Made by a program: the position numbers and the translations under genes. A DNA stretch of 64,000 bases, taken from the NCBI RefSeq assembly GCF_030160715.1, contig NZ_BSOW01000010.1:62001-126000 (forward strand), read 5' to 3'. Source of the stretch: Bradyrhizobium iriomotense (GTDB lineage: Bacteria > Pseudomonadota > Alphaproteobacteria > Rhizobiales > Xanthobacteraceae). The notes below the pieces were generated by a model. The model ran no database searches. It worked only from the letters and a program-made list of their open reading frames with translations, and was not told where the DNA came from. Positions 1 through 8,570 of this stretch are shown here, one piece after another. The first letter of the stretch is position 1. The number at the start of each line of letters is the position of its first letter.

Positions 1-5
1 GTGCG

Positions 6-1619
6 ATGACGGACATCGCGCAAGGCAGCGCAGGCGGCTGGTCGCCGGAACGCTCCGCGGCGGGCGGACACAATCCCTATCTGATCGCCTTCGTGGTCTC
101 CATCGCCACTTTCATGGAGGTGCTCGACACCACCATTGCCAACGTCTCGCTGCGCCACATCGCCGGCGGGCTCGCCGTCGGCCTCGACGAGAGCACCTAT
201 GTCATCACGAGCTATCTCGTCGCCAACGCCATCGTGCTGTCGATCTCCGGCTGGCTCTCGACCGTGATCGGCCGCAAGCGCTTCTACATGATGTGCGTTG
301 CGACCTTCTCGGTGGCATCGCTGCTCTGCGGCTTCGCCTGGAGTCTGGAGGCCCTGGTGCTGTTCCGCATCCTCCAGGGTCTCGGCGGCGGCGGCATGGC
401 GACCAGCGAGCAGGCGATCCTTGCGGACTCCTTTCCGCCGCACAAGCGCGGTCAGGCGTTCGCGATCTATGGCGTCGCCGTCGTGGTCGCGCCGGTGATC
501 GGCCCGACGCTCGGCGGCTGGATCACCGATACCTATTCCTGGCACTGGGTGTTCCTGATCAACGTGCCGATGGGTCTGATCTCGCTGTTCCTGGTCGGCA
601 CGCTGGTCAAGGAGCCGTCGAGTGCGGAAGAGGAGAGGGCGAAGCTCCTGAAGAGAGGCCTTCGCCTCGACTATGTCGGCTTCATCCTGGTCGCGATCGG
701 CCTGGGCTCGCTCGAATTCGTACTCGATGAGGGCCAGCGCAATGATTGGTTCGGATCGACCATGATCGTTGCCTTTGCGTGTCTCGCAGCGTTCTGCCTG
801 CTCGCGCTGATCCCGTGGGAATTGGCGCGCGAGGATCCCATCGTCGACATCCGCCTGCTCGGCCGGCGGCAGTTCGGCGCCTGCTTCGTGGTGATGCTGG
901 GCACCGGTGCGGTGCTGATCTCGACGACGCAGCTCATTCCGCAGCTCTTGCAGACCGAGCTGAGCTACACCGCGATGCTTGCGGGCCTTGCCTTGTCGCC
1001 CGGCGGCGTCGCCACGCTCATTCTGATGCCTGTCGTCGGGCGCCTCATCGGCATTGTGCAGCCGAAATATCTGATCATGACCGGTGCGGCCATCTGTGCG
1101 GTTGCGATGTGGCACCTCACCGGGCTCAACGGTGACATCACCTACGGCTACGCGGCGATGGCGCGCATCCTGCTTGCGCTCGGGCTGCCCTTCCTGTTCC
1201 TGCCGGTGACGACCGCATCTTACGACGGCGTGCCGCAGGACAAGACCAACCAGGCCTCTGCGCTGATCAACGTTGCGCGCAATATCGGCGGTTCGATGGG
1301 CGTTGCGCTGGCCCAGACCATCCTCGCCCAGCGCCAGCAATTCCACCAGAACCGGCTGATCGAGCATCTCGCGCCGTCCGATCTCGGCTATCAGCAGAGC
1401 GTGGATGCGGTGACGCGGTTCTTTCAGGCGCAGGGCTCGAGCGCGTCGGATGCGGCGTCGCAGGCGATCGCCTGGGTCGGCAAGACCTTGCAGCAGCAGG
1501 TGGACTTCCTCGCCTATATCGACGTGTTCTGGACGCTGGCGATCATCGCCGCGCTGATGGTCCCCATCGCCGCCATCCTTCGCCCGATCGACCTGCACGC
1601 GCCGGCCCGCGGGCATTGA
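6..1619 (+). CDS. DHA2-family MFS multidrug exporter (EmrB/QacA type)
   Basis: A 537-residue inner-membrane drug:H+ antiporter with about 14 membrane segments, the usual size for the family. The DHA2 motif LDTTIANVSLRHI is at residues 40-52, the motif-A-like loop GWLSTVIGRKR at 82-92, and the antiporter motif C (APVIGPTLGGW) at 162-172. The start ATG overlaps a TGA at 7-9 (ATGA), so it is probably translationally coupled to an upstream gene outside the window. In this family that gene is usually an EmrA/HlyD membrane-fusion partner. The specific substrate cannot be read from the sequence. Confidence 0.9.
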   Translation: MTDIAQGSAGGWSPERSAAGGHNPYLIAFVVSIATFMEVLDTTIANVSLRHIAGGLAVGLDESTYVITSYLVANAIVLSISGWLSTVIGRKRFYMMCVATFSVASLLCGFAWSLEALVLFRILQGLGGGGMATSEQAILADSFPPHKRGQAFAIYGVAVVVAPVIGPTLGGWITDTYSWHWVFLINVPMGLISLFLVGTLVKEPSSAEEERAKLLKRGLRLDYVGFILVAIGLGSLEFVLDEGQRNDWFGSTMIVAFACLAAFCLLALIPWELAREDPIVDIRLLGRRQFGACFVVMLGTGAVLISTTQLIPQLLQTELSYTAMLAGLALSPGGVATLILMPVVGRLIGIVQPKYLIMTGAAICAVAMWHLTGLNGDITYGYAAMARILLALGLPFLFLPVTTASYDGVPQDKTNQASALINVARNIGGSMGVALAQTILAQRQQFHQNRLIEHLAPSDLGYQQSVDAVTRFFQAQGSSASDAASQAIAWVGKTLQQQVDFLAYIDVFWTLAIIAALMVPIAAILRPIDLHAPARGH

Positions 1620-1722
1620 TTGCTCTCGCAAGGTCCAACGATTTCCAAGAAAAGTCTGAAAAAGGAACTTATATGAAAGATCAAGATATTTCAAACTAAA
1701 CCATAGCCCGCAATGCGAGAGT

Positions 1723-1751
1723 TTGACAGTTCTATTTTAGAACTATAGGTT
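1723..1751 (+). promoter_or_regulatory. Promoter with palindromic operator upstream of the SDR gene
   Basis: A perfect -35 box TTGACA (1723-1728) is followed by an inverted repeat AGTTCTA-TTT-TAGAACT (1728-1744) that fills the spacer. A -10-like TATAGG at 1744-1749 (15 nt spacer) or TAGGTT at 1746-1751 (17 nt spacer) follows. A palindrome between -35 and -10 is the classic position for a steric repressor. A second inverted pair, CTCTCGCA (1623-1630) and TGCGAGAG (1714-1721), flanks the AT-rich intergenic stretch. The regulator is not identifiable. Confidence 0.5.
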
Positions 1752-1807
1752 CGGCCTCAATATTCCAACGGCCGCGCCGCGGCGCGGCCTCACAGGAGGA
1801 GGCGACC

Positions 1808-2545
1808 TTGTCCAAGCGAAACGCCACGGCTGCGGTCATCGGCGCCGGCGACTATATCGGCTCCGAAATCGCCAAGAAGTTCGCATCGGAAGGCTTCACC
1901 GTATTCGCCGGACGCCGCAACGGTGACAAGCTCGCGCCGCTCGTTCGCGACATCGAAGCGGCCGGCGGCGAAATCCATGCCCGCTCGCTCGATGCGCGCA
2001 AGGAGGAGGAGATCATCTCCTTCCTGGAAGACTCGGACAAGCACGCGCCGCTTCAGGTCTGCATCTTCAACGTCGGCGCCAACGTCAATTTTCCGATCCT
2101 CGACACCACCGAGCGCGTGTTCCGGAAAGTCTGGGAGATGGCCTGCTATTCCGGCTTCCTGGCGGGGCGTGAGGCGGCGCGGCTGATGTTGCCGCGTGGC
2201 GGCGGCAACATCTTCTTCACCGGAGCGACCGCGTCCTTGCGCGGCGGCAGCGGCTATGCGGCGTTTGCCAGCGCCAAGTTCGGCCTGCGCGCGGTCGCCC
2301 AGGCGATGGCGCGCGAGCTCGGTCCGAAGAACATCCATGTCGCGCACCTCATCATCGATTCCGGTGTCGACACGGCTTGGGTGCGCGAGCGCCGAGAGCA
2401 GCTCTGGGGCAAGGAGGCGCTCGACAATCCCGACCTCCTGATGCCGCCGGCCTCCGTCGCGGAATCCTATTGGCAGCTCTACCAGCAGCCCAAGAGCGCC
2501 TGGACCTTCGAGATGGAGATCCGCCCCTTCGGAGAGAAATGGTGA
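1808..2545 (+). CDS. SDR family oxidoreductase with non-canonical active site
   Basis: A 245-residue Rossmann-fold protein of short-chain dehydrogenase size. It starts at TTG, chosen because a strong AGGAGGAGG ribosome site (1794-1802) sits just upstream. The cofactor loop is GAGDYIG (12-18) and the NNAG-equivalent is NVGAN (88-92). The usual YxxxK catalytic pair is replaced by F153-A-S-A-K157, with a Tyr only at 150, and the catalytic Ser region reads FFTGATAS. Such FASAK-type SDRs exist, but their reaction is unclear. It precedes a nitronate monooxygenase by 58 nt and probably shares its promoter. Confidence 0.8.
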   Translation: MSKRNATAAVIGAGDYIGSEIAKKFASEGFTVFAGRRNGDKLAPLVRDIEAAGGEIHARSLDARKEEEIISFLEDSDKHAPLQVCIFNVGANVNFPILDTTERVFRKVWEMACYSGFLAGREAARLMLPRGGGNIFFTGATASLRGGSGYAAFASAKFGLRAVAQAMARELGPKNIHVAHLIIDSGVDTAWVRERREQLWGKEALDNPDLLMPPASVAESYWQLYQQPKSAWTFEMEIRPFGEKW

Positions 2546-2603
2546 CCGCGGCGCAGGACTACGACTAAACTCACGCTAGACAAACATCCGGGAGGACGCC
2601 TAC

Positions 2604-3606
2604 GTGAAGACTGCGATCACCGAACTGTTCGGCATCGAGCACCCGATCATCCAGGGCGGCATGCATTTTGTCGGCTTTGCCGAACTCGCTGCCGCCGTCT
2701 CCAACGCCGGCGGACTCGGCATCATCACGGGGCTTACCCAGAGGACGCCGGAACTGCTCGCGAAGGAAATCGCGCGCTGCCGCGAGATGACCGACAAGCC
2801 GTTCGGCGTGAACCTCACTTTTCTTCCGGCCTTCTCGGCGCCGCCCTATCCGGAATACATCGCCGCGATCGTCGAGGGTGGCGTCAGAATCGTGGAGACC
2901 GCAGGCCGCAGCCCGGAACAATACATGCCGGCGTTGAAGGCTCACGGCATCAAGGTGATCCACAAATGCACCTCGGTGCGCCACTCGCTGAAAGCCGAGC
3001 GGATCGGCTGCGATGCGGTTAGCGTCGACGGCTTTGAATGCGGCGGCCATCCCGGCGAAGACGACATCCCCAACATGATCCTGCTGCCGCGCGCGGCGGA
3101 GGAGTTGAAGATTCCCTTCGTTGCCTCCGGCGGCATGGCCGACGGCCGCAGTCTCGTCGCAGCATTGTCGCTCGGCGCCAGCGGCATGAACATGGGCACG
3201 CGCTTCATCGCCACCAAGGAAGCCCCGGTGCACCAGAACGTGAAGAACGCGCTGGTCGCGGCGACCGAGCTCGACACCCCGCCTGATCATGCGTGCGCTG
3301 CGCAACACCGAGCGCGTGCTGAAGAACGCCAATGTCGATCGCCTGCTCGAGATCGAGCGCGAGAAGGGCGACAAATTGAAGATCGACGACATCCACGATC
3401 AGGTCGCGGGCGTCTATCCCCGAATCATGATCGAGGGCCACATGGATGCCGGCGCCTGGAGCTGCGGCATGGTCGCAGGACTCATCCACGACATCCCCTC
3501 GTGCAAGGAACTCGTCGACCGCATCATGAGCGAGGCGGACGAGATCATCCGCGGCCGGCTCATGGGCTTCCTCGACGGCAAGGCGGAGGCGCGCAAGGTC
3601 GCGTGA
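2604..3606 (+). pseudogene. Nitronate monooxygenase (2-nitropropane dioxygenase family), frameshifted
   Basis: An FMN-dependent TIM-barrel enzyme oxidising alkyl nitronates. The N-terminal part in frame from 2604 carries IQGGM (16-20), SNAGGLGI (33-40), the ECGGHPGED loop and the phosphate-binding GGMADGRSL. Family similarity stops abruptly after ...ATELDT. It resumes in another frame from about 3282, running to a TGA at 3604-3606 (RLIMRALRNTERV through GKAEARKVA). Removing one C from the CCCC run at 3277-3280 restores a single reading frame of about 333 residues, the normal family length. It is either a recent pseudogene or a homopolymer sequencing error. Read literally, the first frame continues as unrelated sequence to 3623. 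Confidence 0.85.
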
Positions 3607-3754
3607 CGTCGTGCTTGCGCTAAAGTGACGAGGATCGCGATCAGCATCCTCGTCACGCCGTGCGATGGAACGCCGATCAACAACGCGTGTGTTGCCTCGC
3701 TTCGCGGTGTGCTGTTTGCTGACGGCTCAGGACTGGGCCCTCTCCCGAAACGCC

Positions 3755-5350
3755 ATGCAAAGCGAACCCGTGACCGTCAGGCGACGTGATCTTCTTGCGT
3801 TGATCGGCACGGTCGCCGGCAGCGCGGCCATGTATCATGCGATGACGAGCCTCGGGCTCGCATCAGAGTCGCGTTACAAGGGGCCGATCCGGCTCGAAGG
3901 CGATCCCAAGGGCGCGTCCGTGCTCGTGCTCGGTGCGGGCCTTGCCGGCATGACCTCGGCGCTGGAGCTGCGCAAGGCCGGCTACACGGTCCAAATCCTC
4001 GAATTCAACGGCCGCCCCGGCGGCCGCAACTGGACTCTGCGGGGCGGTGACACCTTCACCGAGCTTGGCGGCCACAAGCAGTTGTGCGAGTTCGAGGATG
4101 GTCTCTATCTCAATCCGGGGCCGTGGCGTATTCCCTATCATCATCGCGCGCTGCTCGATTATTGCCGGCGCTTGGGCGTCGCGCTCGAGCCGTTCAATCA
4201 GCTCAATCACAATGCTCTCTTGCATTCGGTGCGCGCCTTTGACGGTAAGCCGCAGCGCCTGCGCGCCGTGAAGGCGGATTTCCAGGGCCAGATCGCAGAG
4301 CTGCTCGCCAAGGTGACGCAGCAGGGCAAGCTGGACGAGACCGTGTCGAAGGAGGATCAGGAGATCCTGCTCCAGGCGCTGAGATCGTGGGGCGCGCTCG
4401 ACAATGGTTATGGTTACAAGGCCAATCTGATCTCGGCGGAGTTCCGCGGCTACACCAGGGATCCCGGCGGCGGATTGACGGCGATGCCGGAGCCGAGCGA
4501 GCCGGTGGGTCTGTCGGAAGTGCTGAAGTCGCGACTCTGGCGCTATTTGCGCGGCTTTGCGCACTACAATTTCCAGACCACGATGTTCCAGCCGGTCGGC
4601 GGCATGGACATGATCGGCAAGGCCTTTGCGAAGGAGGTCGGCGATCTCATCCGCTACAATGCCAAGGTCACGCAGATCCAGCAGGATGCGCGCGGCGTCA
4701 CCGTCAGCTATGTCGATGCCAAGCATCCGGGCGCGGTGCAGCAGGTGCACGCCGACTGGTGCGTCTGCACCATCCCGCTGACGATCTTGAGCCAGTTGCC
4801 GCTGGACGTCAGCGCCGCCATGAAGTCCGCGATCGATGCTGTTCCTTATGCCGCGTCCGTCAAGATCGGCCTGCAATTCAAGCGCCGGTTCTGGGAGGAG
4901 GACGAGGCGATCTATGGCGGCATCAGCTACACCGATCTGCCGATCCGCCAGATCGCCTATCCGAACTACCACTACAACCGCGCCGGGCGCGGTGTGCTGT
5001 TAGGGGCCTATCTGTTCGATGGTCCGAACTCCTACGAATTCACCGCAATGTCGCCGGCCGAGCGGGTCGCGCGCGCCGTCGAGTTCGGCGCCGTCATTCA
5101 CCCGCAATACAAGAGCGAATTCGAGAACGGCATCGCCGTCGCCTGGCACCGGGTGCCCTTCGTGCTCGGTTGCAGCGGCGACTGGAGCGACGAGACGCGC
5201 GCAGCGCATTACAACAACCTCTGCCAGATCGACGGCCGCATCGTGCTCGCGGGCGAGCACGCCTCCGCGCTGCCAGCCTGGCAGGAGGGCGCGATCCTCT
5301 CCGCGCTCGACGCGATTGGCCGGCTGCACGACCGCGTGGTGAGGACGTGA
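3755..5350 (+). CDS. Tat-exported flavin amine oxidase/dehydrogenase
   Basis: An FAD-dependent amine oxidase-family protein of 531 residues. The ATG at 3755 is preferred over 3665 because it puts a Tat-like twin-arginine signal (RRRDLLALIG, residues 9-18) at the N-terminus. The dinucleotide-binding motif VLVLGAGLAGM lies at 56-66, the GG motif RPGGRNWTLRGG at 87-98, and the C-terminal FAD-contact segment AGEHASALPAWQEGA near the end. It overlaps by one base (TGATG) with a c-type cytochrome gene and is followed by an exported RidA. By analogy with NicA2, a flavin amine oxidase-fold enzyme that passes electrons to cytochrome c, this is more likely a periplasmic dehydrogenase than an O2-using oxidase. 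The amine substrate is unknown. Confidence 0.82.
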   Translation: MQSEPVTVRRRDLLALIGTVAGSAAMYHAMTSLGLASESRYKGPIRLEGDPKGASVLVLGAGLAGMTSALELRKAGYTVQILEFNGRPGGRNWTLRGGDTFTELGGHKQLCEFEDGLYLNPGPWRIPYHHRALLDYCRRLGVALEPFNQLNHNALLHSVRAFDGKPQRLRAVKADFQGQIAELLAKVTQQGKLDETVSKEDQEILLQALRSWGALDNGYGYKANLISAEFRGYTRDPGGGLTAMPEPSEPVGLSEVLKSRLWRYLRGFAHYNFQTTMFQPVGGMDMIGKAFAKEVGDLIRYNAKVTQIQQDARGVTVSYVDAKHPGAVQQVHADWCVCTIPLTILSQLPLDVSAAMKSAIDAVPYAASVKIGLQFKRRFWEEDEAIYGGISYTDLPIRQIAYPNYHYNRAGRGVLLGAYLFDGPNSYEFTAMSPAERVARAVEFGAVIHPQYKSEFENGIAVAWHRVPFVLGCSGDWSDETRAAHYNNLCQIDGRIVLAGEHASALPAWQEGAILSALDAIGRLHDRVVRT

Positions 5351-5772
5351 TGAGACAGGGCTTTCGACGGGAGCGATGGCCGGCGCGGCTTGCCTTGTCG
5401 GCACTCATGATGCTGTCGGCAACTGCGCGGGCGCATGACGGCCCCGAAAACCGCATCTTCAGCTCGGGTTTCAATTTCGCGGAGACCACGGGCGAGGAGT
5501 TGTTCGCCAATGTCTGCCAGGGCTGCCACATGCCGGATGCCGGCGGGGCCACTGGCGCCGGCGTCTATCCGTCGCTCGTCGCCAACAAAAATCTGGAAGC
5601 GCGCGGCTATCCCGTCTATCTCGTGCTCAACGGCCGGCGCGCCATGCCGCCGTTCGGCGAGATGATGACGGACGCGCAGATCGCCGCCGTCGTAAATTAT
5701 CTGCGTACGCATTTCGGCAATGCTTACGATGATGCAGTGACGGCCAACGAGGTGAGGGACGCGCGTCGCTGA
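5350..5772 (+). CDS. Periplasmic cytochrome c, partner of the amine oxidase
   Basis: A 140-residue monohaem c-type cytochrome. The signal peptide (hydrophobic stretch about 12-25) probably ends after ATARA (24-28). The haem attachment site CQGCH is at 56-60, and Met99 in RRAMPPFGEMM is the likely distal ligand. The start ATG overlaps the stop of the flavoenzyme gene by one base, so the two are translationally coupled. A much longer reading frame (from 4387) is open here, but it only reads through the flavoenzyme gene in the wrong frame. Inferred role: electron acceptor for the upstream flavoprotein, feeding the respiratory chain. Confidence 0.88.
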   Translation: MRQGFRRERWPARLALSALMMLSATARAHDGPENRIFSSGFNFAETTGEELFANVCQGCHMPDAGGATGAGVYPSLVANKNLEARGYPVYLVLNGRRAMPPFGEMMTDAQIAAVVNYLRTHFGNAYDDAVTANEVRDARR

Positions 5773-5795
5773 CGTCCCGGCAAGAGGAGAAACCA

Positions 5796-6290
5796 ATGAA
5801 TTTCAGAACCGCCGCCGTCATTGGCGCATTGCTCGCGATTGCCCATGCGGGCACGACTTACGCCGAGGTCATCCGGCATCCAATTCCGAACTCGACCTTT
5901 CCGATTGCGCAGGCCGTGCAGGTCACCGGCAATGCCACGACCTATTATGTCAGCGGCCAGGTGCCACCCGTCGCCAACAAGGATGCCGATCCCCAGAGCC
6001 GGGAGGCCTATGGCGACACCAAGACACAGACAGTCGGCGTGCTCAACCGCATCAAAGGCATTTTGGACGGGCTCGGCCTCACCATGGGCGACGTCGTGAA
6101 GATGCAGGTCTTCCTGGTGCACAATGCGTCGGCACCGATGGACTTCAAGGCCTTCATGGAGGGCTACACCCAGTTCTTCGGCGGCAGCCAGCCCAACCTG
6201 CCGGCCCGGTCGGTGGTCGGCGTCGCCTCGCTTGCCAATCCCGGTTTCCTGGTCGAGATCGAGGTGATCGCGGTGAAGGACGCGAAATAG
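5796..6290 (+). CDS. Exported RidA/YjgF-family protein
   Basis: A 164-residue protein made of a Sec-type signal peptide (about 1-23, ending TTYA) and a full RidA domain. RidA enzymes hydrolyse reactive enamines/imines to carbonyls. The substrate-binding Arg is present (R138 in LPARSVVGVASL), followed by the typical FLVEIEVIAV strand. A signal peptide is unusual for this mainly cytosolic family. It follows the cytochrome gene by 23 nt, with GAGGAGA upstream. This placement fits a role in hydrolysing the imine released by the adjacent amine-oxidising flavoenzyme in the periplasm (inference). Confidence 0.85.
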   Translation: MNFRTAAVIGALLAIAHAGTTYAEVIRHPIPNSTFPIAQAVQVTGNATTYYVSGQVPPVANKDADPQSREAYGDTKTQTVGVLNRIKGILDGLGLTMGDVVKMQVFLVHNASAPMDFKAFMEGYTQFFGGSQPNLPARSVVGVASLANPGFLVEIEVIAVKDAK

Positions 6291-6386
6291 GCCGGGGGCG
6301 GTTGCAAAAACGGTAGAACGATCGCGCTTGCCAAAGCGCGCCTGCGCTGTCTGAATTCAGCAAGGCCGCATTTGCAGGAGCGCAAG

Positions 6387-7826
6387 ATGAAGAAGACCAT
6401 CACCACCAACAATATCTCGTGCCGGAACGCACTCCTGTCAGTGGCCTGCGCGGCCCTGCTGCTCTCCGGTGGTGTGGCGGCTGCCGAAGGCCTGAGCCAG
6501 CAGCAGCAGCTCTCCCACGACGTCTACAAGGAGCTCGTCGAGATCGACACCACCACCGCGACCGGCGACACCGCGCGCGCGGCCGAAGCGATGGCGGCGC
6601 GGCTGAAGGCGGCGGGCTTCCCCGACTCCGACGTCCAGGTCTTCTCGCCTGCGGCGCGCAAGGGCAATCTCGTCGCCCGCCTGCATGGCAGCGGCGCGCG
6701 CAAGCCAATCCTTTTGGTAGCGCATCTCGACGTCGTTCCGGCGCTGCGCGAGGACTGGTCGGTCGATCCGTTCAAGCTCGTCGAGAAGGATGGCTACTAC
6801 TACGGTCGCGGCACCGCCGACGACAAGCACATGGCGTCGGCCTTCGTCACCAGCATGATCCGCTTCAAGCAGGAGGGCTACAAGCCCGACCGCGACATTA
6901 TCGTCGCGCTGGAGACCGACGAGGAGATTTTTGACCGCGACGGTCTCGGCATCAACTGGCTGATCAAGAACAAGCGCGACCTCATCGATGCCGAATTCGC
7001 CCTCAACGAGGGCGGCGGCGTCGGGCTGAAGGACGGCAAGCCGATCCGTGTCGGCGTCCAGACCAGCGAAAAGATCCCGGTCAGCTTCCAGCTCGACGTC
7101 ACCGACCCCGGTGGTCACAGCTCGGTACCGCGGAAGAGCAACGCGATCTACAAGCTCGCCGAAGGTCTCGTGCGCCTGTCCAAGTTCAACTTTCCGCTCA
7201 AGCTGAACGCGACAACGCGCGGCTGGTTCGAGAAGAGCGCGCAGTTCGAGAACGAGCAGACGGCGGCCGACATGCGCGCCGTGATGTCCGACAAGCCGGA
7301 TCCGGCGGCGCTATCCTTTGTCCGGCTCGCTGCGAACCCCGTCTACAACGCCCAGCTCCGCACCACCTGTGTTGCGACGATGCTCCAGGGCGGGCACGCC
7401 GTTAACGCGCTGCCGCAGTCGGCGAGCGCCAAGGTCAATTGCCGCATCATGCCGGGCGAGCCGGTGGAGGAGGTCAAGGCGACGCTGGAGCAGGTGCTGG
7501 CGGACCCCGATATCAAGCTGACGCAGCTCGATACGGCGGTGGTCTCTGCGCCAAGCGAGCTGCACGAGGAGATCATGGGCGCGATCGAAAAGCTCTCGGG
7601 CGAGTTCTTTCCCGGCGCCATCGTGCTCCCGGTCATGAGTTCCGGTGCCACCGACGGCAGCTACCTGCGCAATGCGGGCATCCCGACCTACGGCCATTCC
7701 GGCATGGCGATCGACATTGGGGAAAACCGCATCCACGGCAAGGACGAGCGTGTTCCCGTGGCCTCGTTCTACAACGGGCAGGAGTACCTTTACCGGCTGG
7801 TCAAAACGTTGGCCGGCGGTTCCTGA
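6387..7826 (+). CDS. M20 family metallopeptidase, exported
   Basis: A zinc-dependent exopeptidase/deacylase of 479 residues. The ATG at 6387 is preferred over a TTG at 6372 because CAGGAG (6375-6380) lies at proper spacing. It has a signal peptide with hydrophobic core and GGVAAAEG cleavage region. Metal-ligand motifs in order are LLVAHLDVVPA, GRGTADDKHM, ETDEEIFDRDG, and a C-terminal GHSGMAIDIGENRIHGKDE. A dimerisation domain with PGGHSSVPRKSNAIY lies between. It lies 96 nt downstream of RidA and may be part of the same periplasmic amine/amino-acid pathway. The peptide or acyl substrate is not predictable. Confidence 0.88.
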   Translation: MKKTITTNNISCRNALLSVACAALLLSGGVAAAEGLSQQQQLSHDVYKELVEIDTTTATGDTARAAEAMAARLKAAGFPDSDVQVFSPAARKGNLVARLHGSGARKPILLVAHLDVVPALREDWSVDPFKLVEKDGYYYGRGTADDKHMASAFVTSMIRFKQEGYKPDRDIIVALETDEEIFDRDGLGINWLIKNKRDLIDAEFALNEGGGVGLKDGKPIRVGVQTSEKIPVSFQLDVTDPGGHSSVPRKSNAIYKLAEGLVRLSKFNFPLKLNATTRGWFEKSAQFENEQTAADMRAVMSDKPDPAALSFVRLAANPVYNAQLRTTCVATMLQGGHAVNALPQSASAKVNCRIMPGEPVEEVKATLEQVLADPDIKLTQLDTAVVSAPSELHEEIMGAIEKLSGEFFPGAIVLPVMSSGATDGSYLRNAGIPTYGHSGMAIDIGENRIHGKDERVPVASFYNGQEYLYRLVKTLAGGS

Positions 7827-7961
7827 GCCTGCGAAAGGACCGTGAATCGGGGATTGGTTTCGGCGGCCGGTAACCCTGATGGCAATCTGCGGCTGGAAAT
7901 CCGTCTCATGCCTCCTAAATAAGGGTAAAATTGCCCTTAACTGAATTTCAGGAGGCGTCTC

Positions 7962-8372
7962 GTGGTCCTGAAAAGCGTTTCTTTTGCCTTCGCCACCGCG
8001 CTCATGCTCGCATGCAGCAGCGCGGCGATGGCTGACGACTACAAGCCTGACGAATATCTCGGCCTCGATCTCTCCAAAGCGGTACTGTCGCCGAAGCGGC
8101 TCGGCCCTGCGACGCAATTCGCGCCAGTCAAGGTGGAAGCAAGAAGTGACGCGGCGCGTGCCGTGCCTGACGTCACGCCGAAGACGGTCGCGACCGTGCG
8201 CGTGAAGGCGCCGGAGGCGCGGATTGCTCGCGCCAAGAGCGCTGACACGCGTGGCGCTGCCCGCGCCAAGCTTGCGCATCGGCACACCAGCCCGCTGGAC
8301 GCGCAGGCGATGGACACGCGCATCCAGGCCTGGCCGTGCAGGTCGGGCGGCATCTGCAACTGGAAACGCTAG
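7962..8372 (+). CDS. Hypothetical secreted protein
   Basis: A 136-residue protein of unrecognised family. It starts at GTG 7962, preceded by GGAGG at 7951-7955. The N-terminal signal peptide ends near SSAAMADDY. The mature part is rich in Ala, Arg and Lys and ends RSGGICNWKR. It has no catalytic motif. Its TAG stop lies at the edge of a genus-type hairpin repeat (8371-8420). An imperfect hairpin (7920-7939) lies between it and the peptidase gene. Confidence 0.6.
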   Translation: MVLKSVSFAFATALMLACSSAAMADDYKPDEYLGLDLSKAVLSPKRLGPATQFAPVKVEARSDAARAVPDVTPKTVATVRVKAPEARIARAKSADTRGAARAKLAHRHTSPLDAQAMDTRIQAWPCRSGGICNWKR

Positions 8373-8458
8373 AGCTTGATCCGGAAAAGTGTGAAGCGGT
8401 TTTCCGAAAAGATCATGCTCAAAAAATAACCTGAAGCGCGATAACATCGCGCTTCAGG
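8371..8458. repeat. Composite REP-like repeat, two hairpins
   Basis: Hairpin 1 (8371-8420) pairs GAGCTTGATC with GATCATGCTC and CGGAAAA with TTTTCCG around GTGTGAAGCGG. Hairpin 2 (8430-8458) is a perfect 12-bp stem CCTGAAGCGCGA / TCGCGCTTCAGG with a TAACA loop. The same units recur at 29599-29680 and 61614-61683 in this window. No U-run follows, so it is not a simple terminator, although it sits immediately 3' of a gene. Confidence 0.8.
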
Positions 8459-8491
8459 CGAGCGGCGTCATCCGCCCGTCGTAAAACGGTA

Positions 8492-8526
8492 GGCGCGGAG
8501 TCAAAAAACCGTCGGCTTGGAGTCAA
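8492..8526 (+). promoter_or_regulatory. 13-bp direct repeat upstream of phoD
   Basis: GGCNNGGAGTCAA occurs at 8492-8504 and again at 8514-8526. The 22-bp period is two helical turns, 45 nt before the phoD start. This arrangement suits a tandem-binding activator. It does not match the CTGTCAT Pho-box half-site. The binding protein is unknown. Confidence 0.3.
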
Positions 8527-8570
8527 GGGGCGCAGGCACCTTTCGTCGCGATTCGACGAAGGTTTCCTGA

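Noticed and set aside
4387..5772. A 461-residue plus-strand protein
   Set aside because: Its first 320 residues are the flavoenzyme gene in the wrong frame. Only the part from 5350 is a real cytochrome.
8492..8526. Pho box for PhoB upstream of phoD
   Set aside because: The repeat is GGAGTCAA with 22-bp period, not CTGTCAT with 11-bp period.
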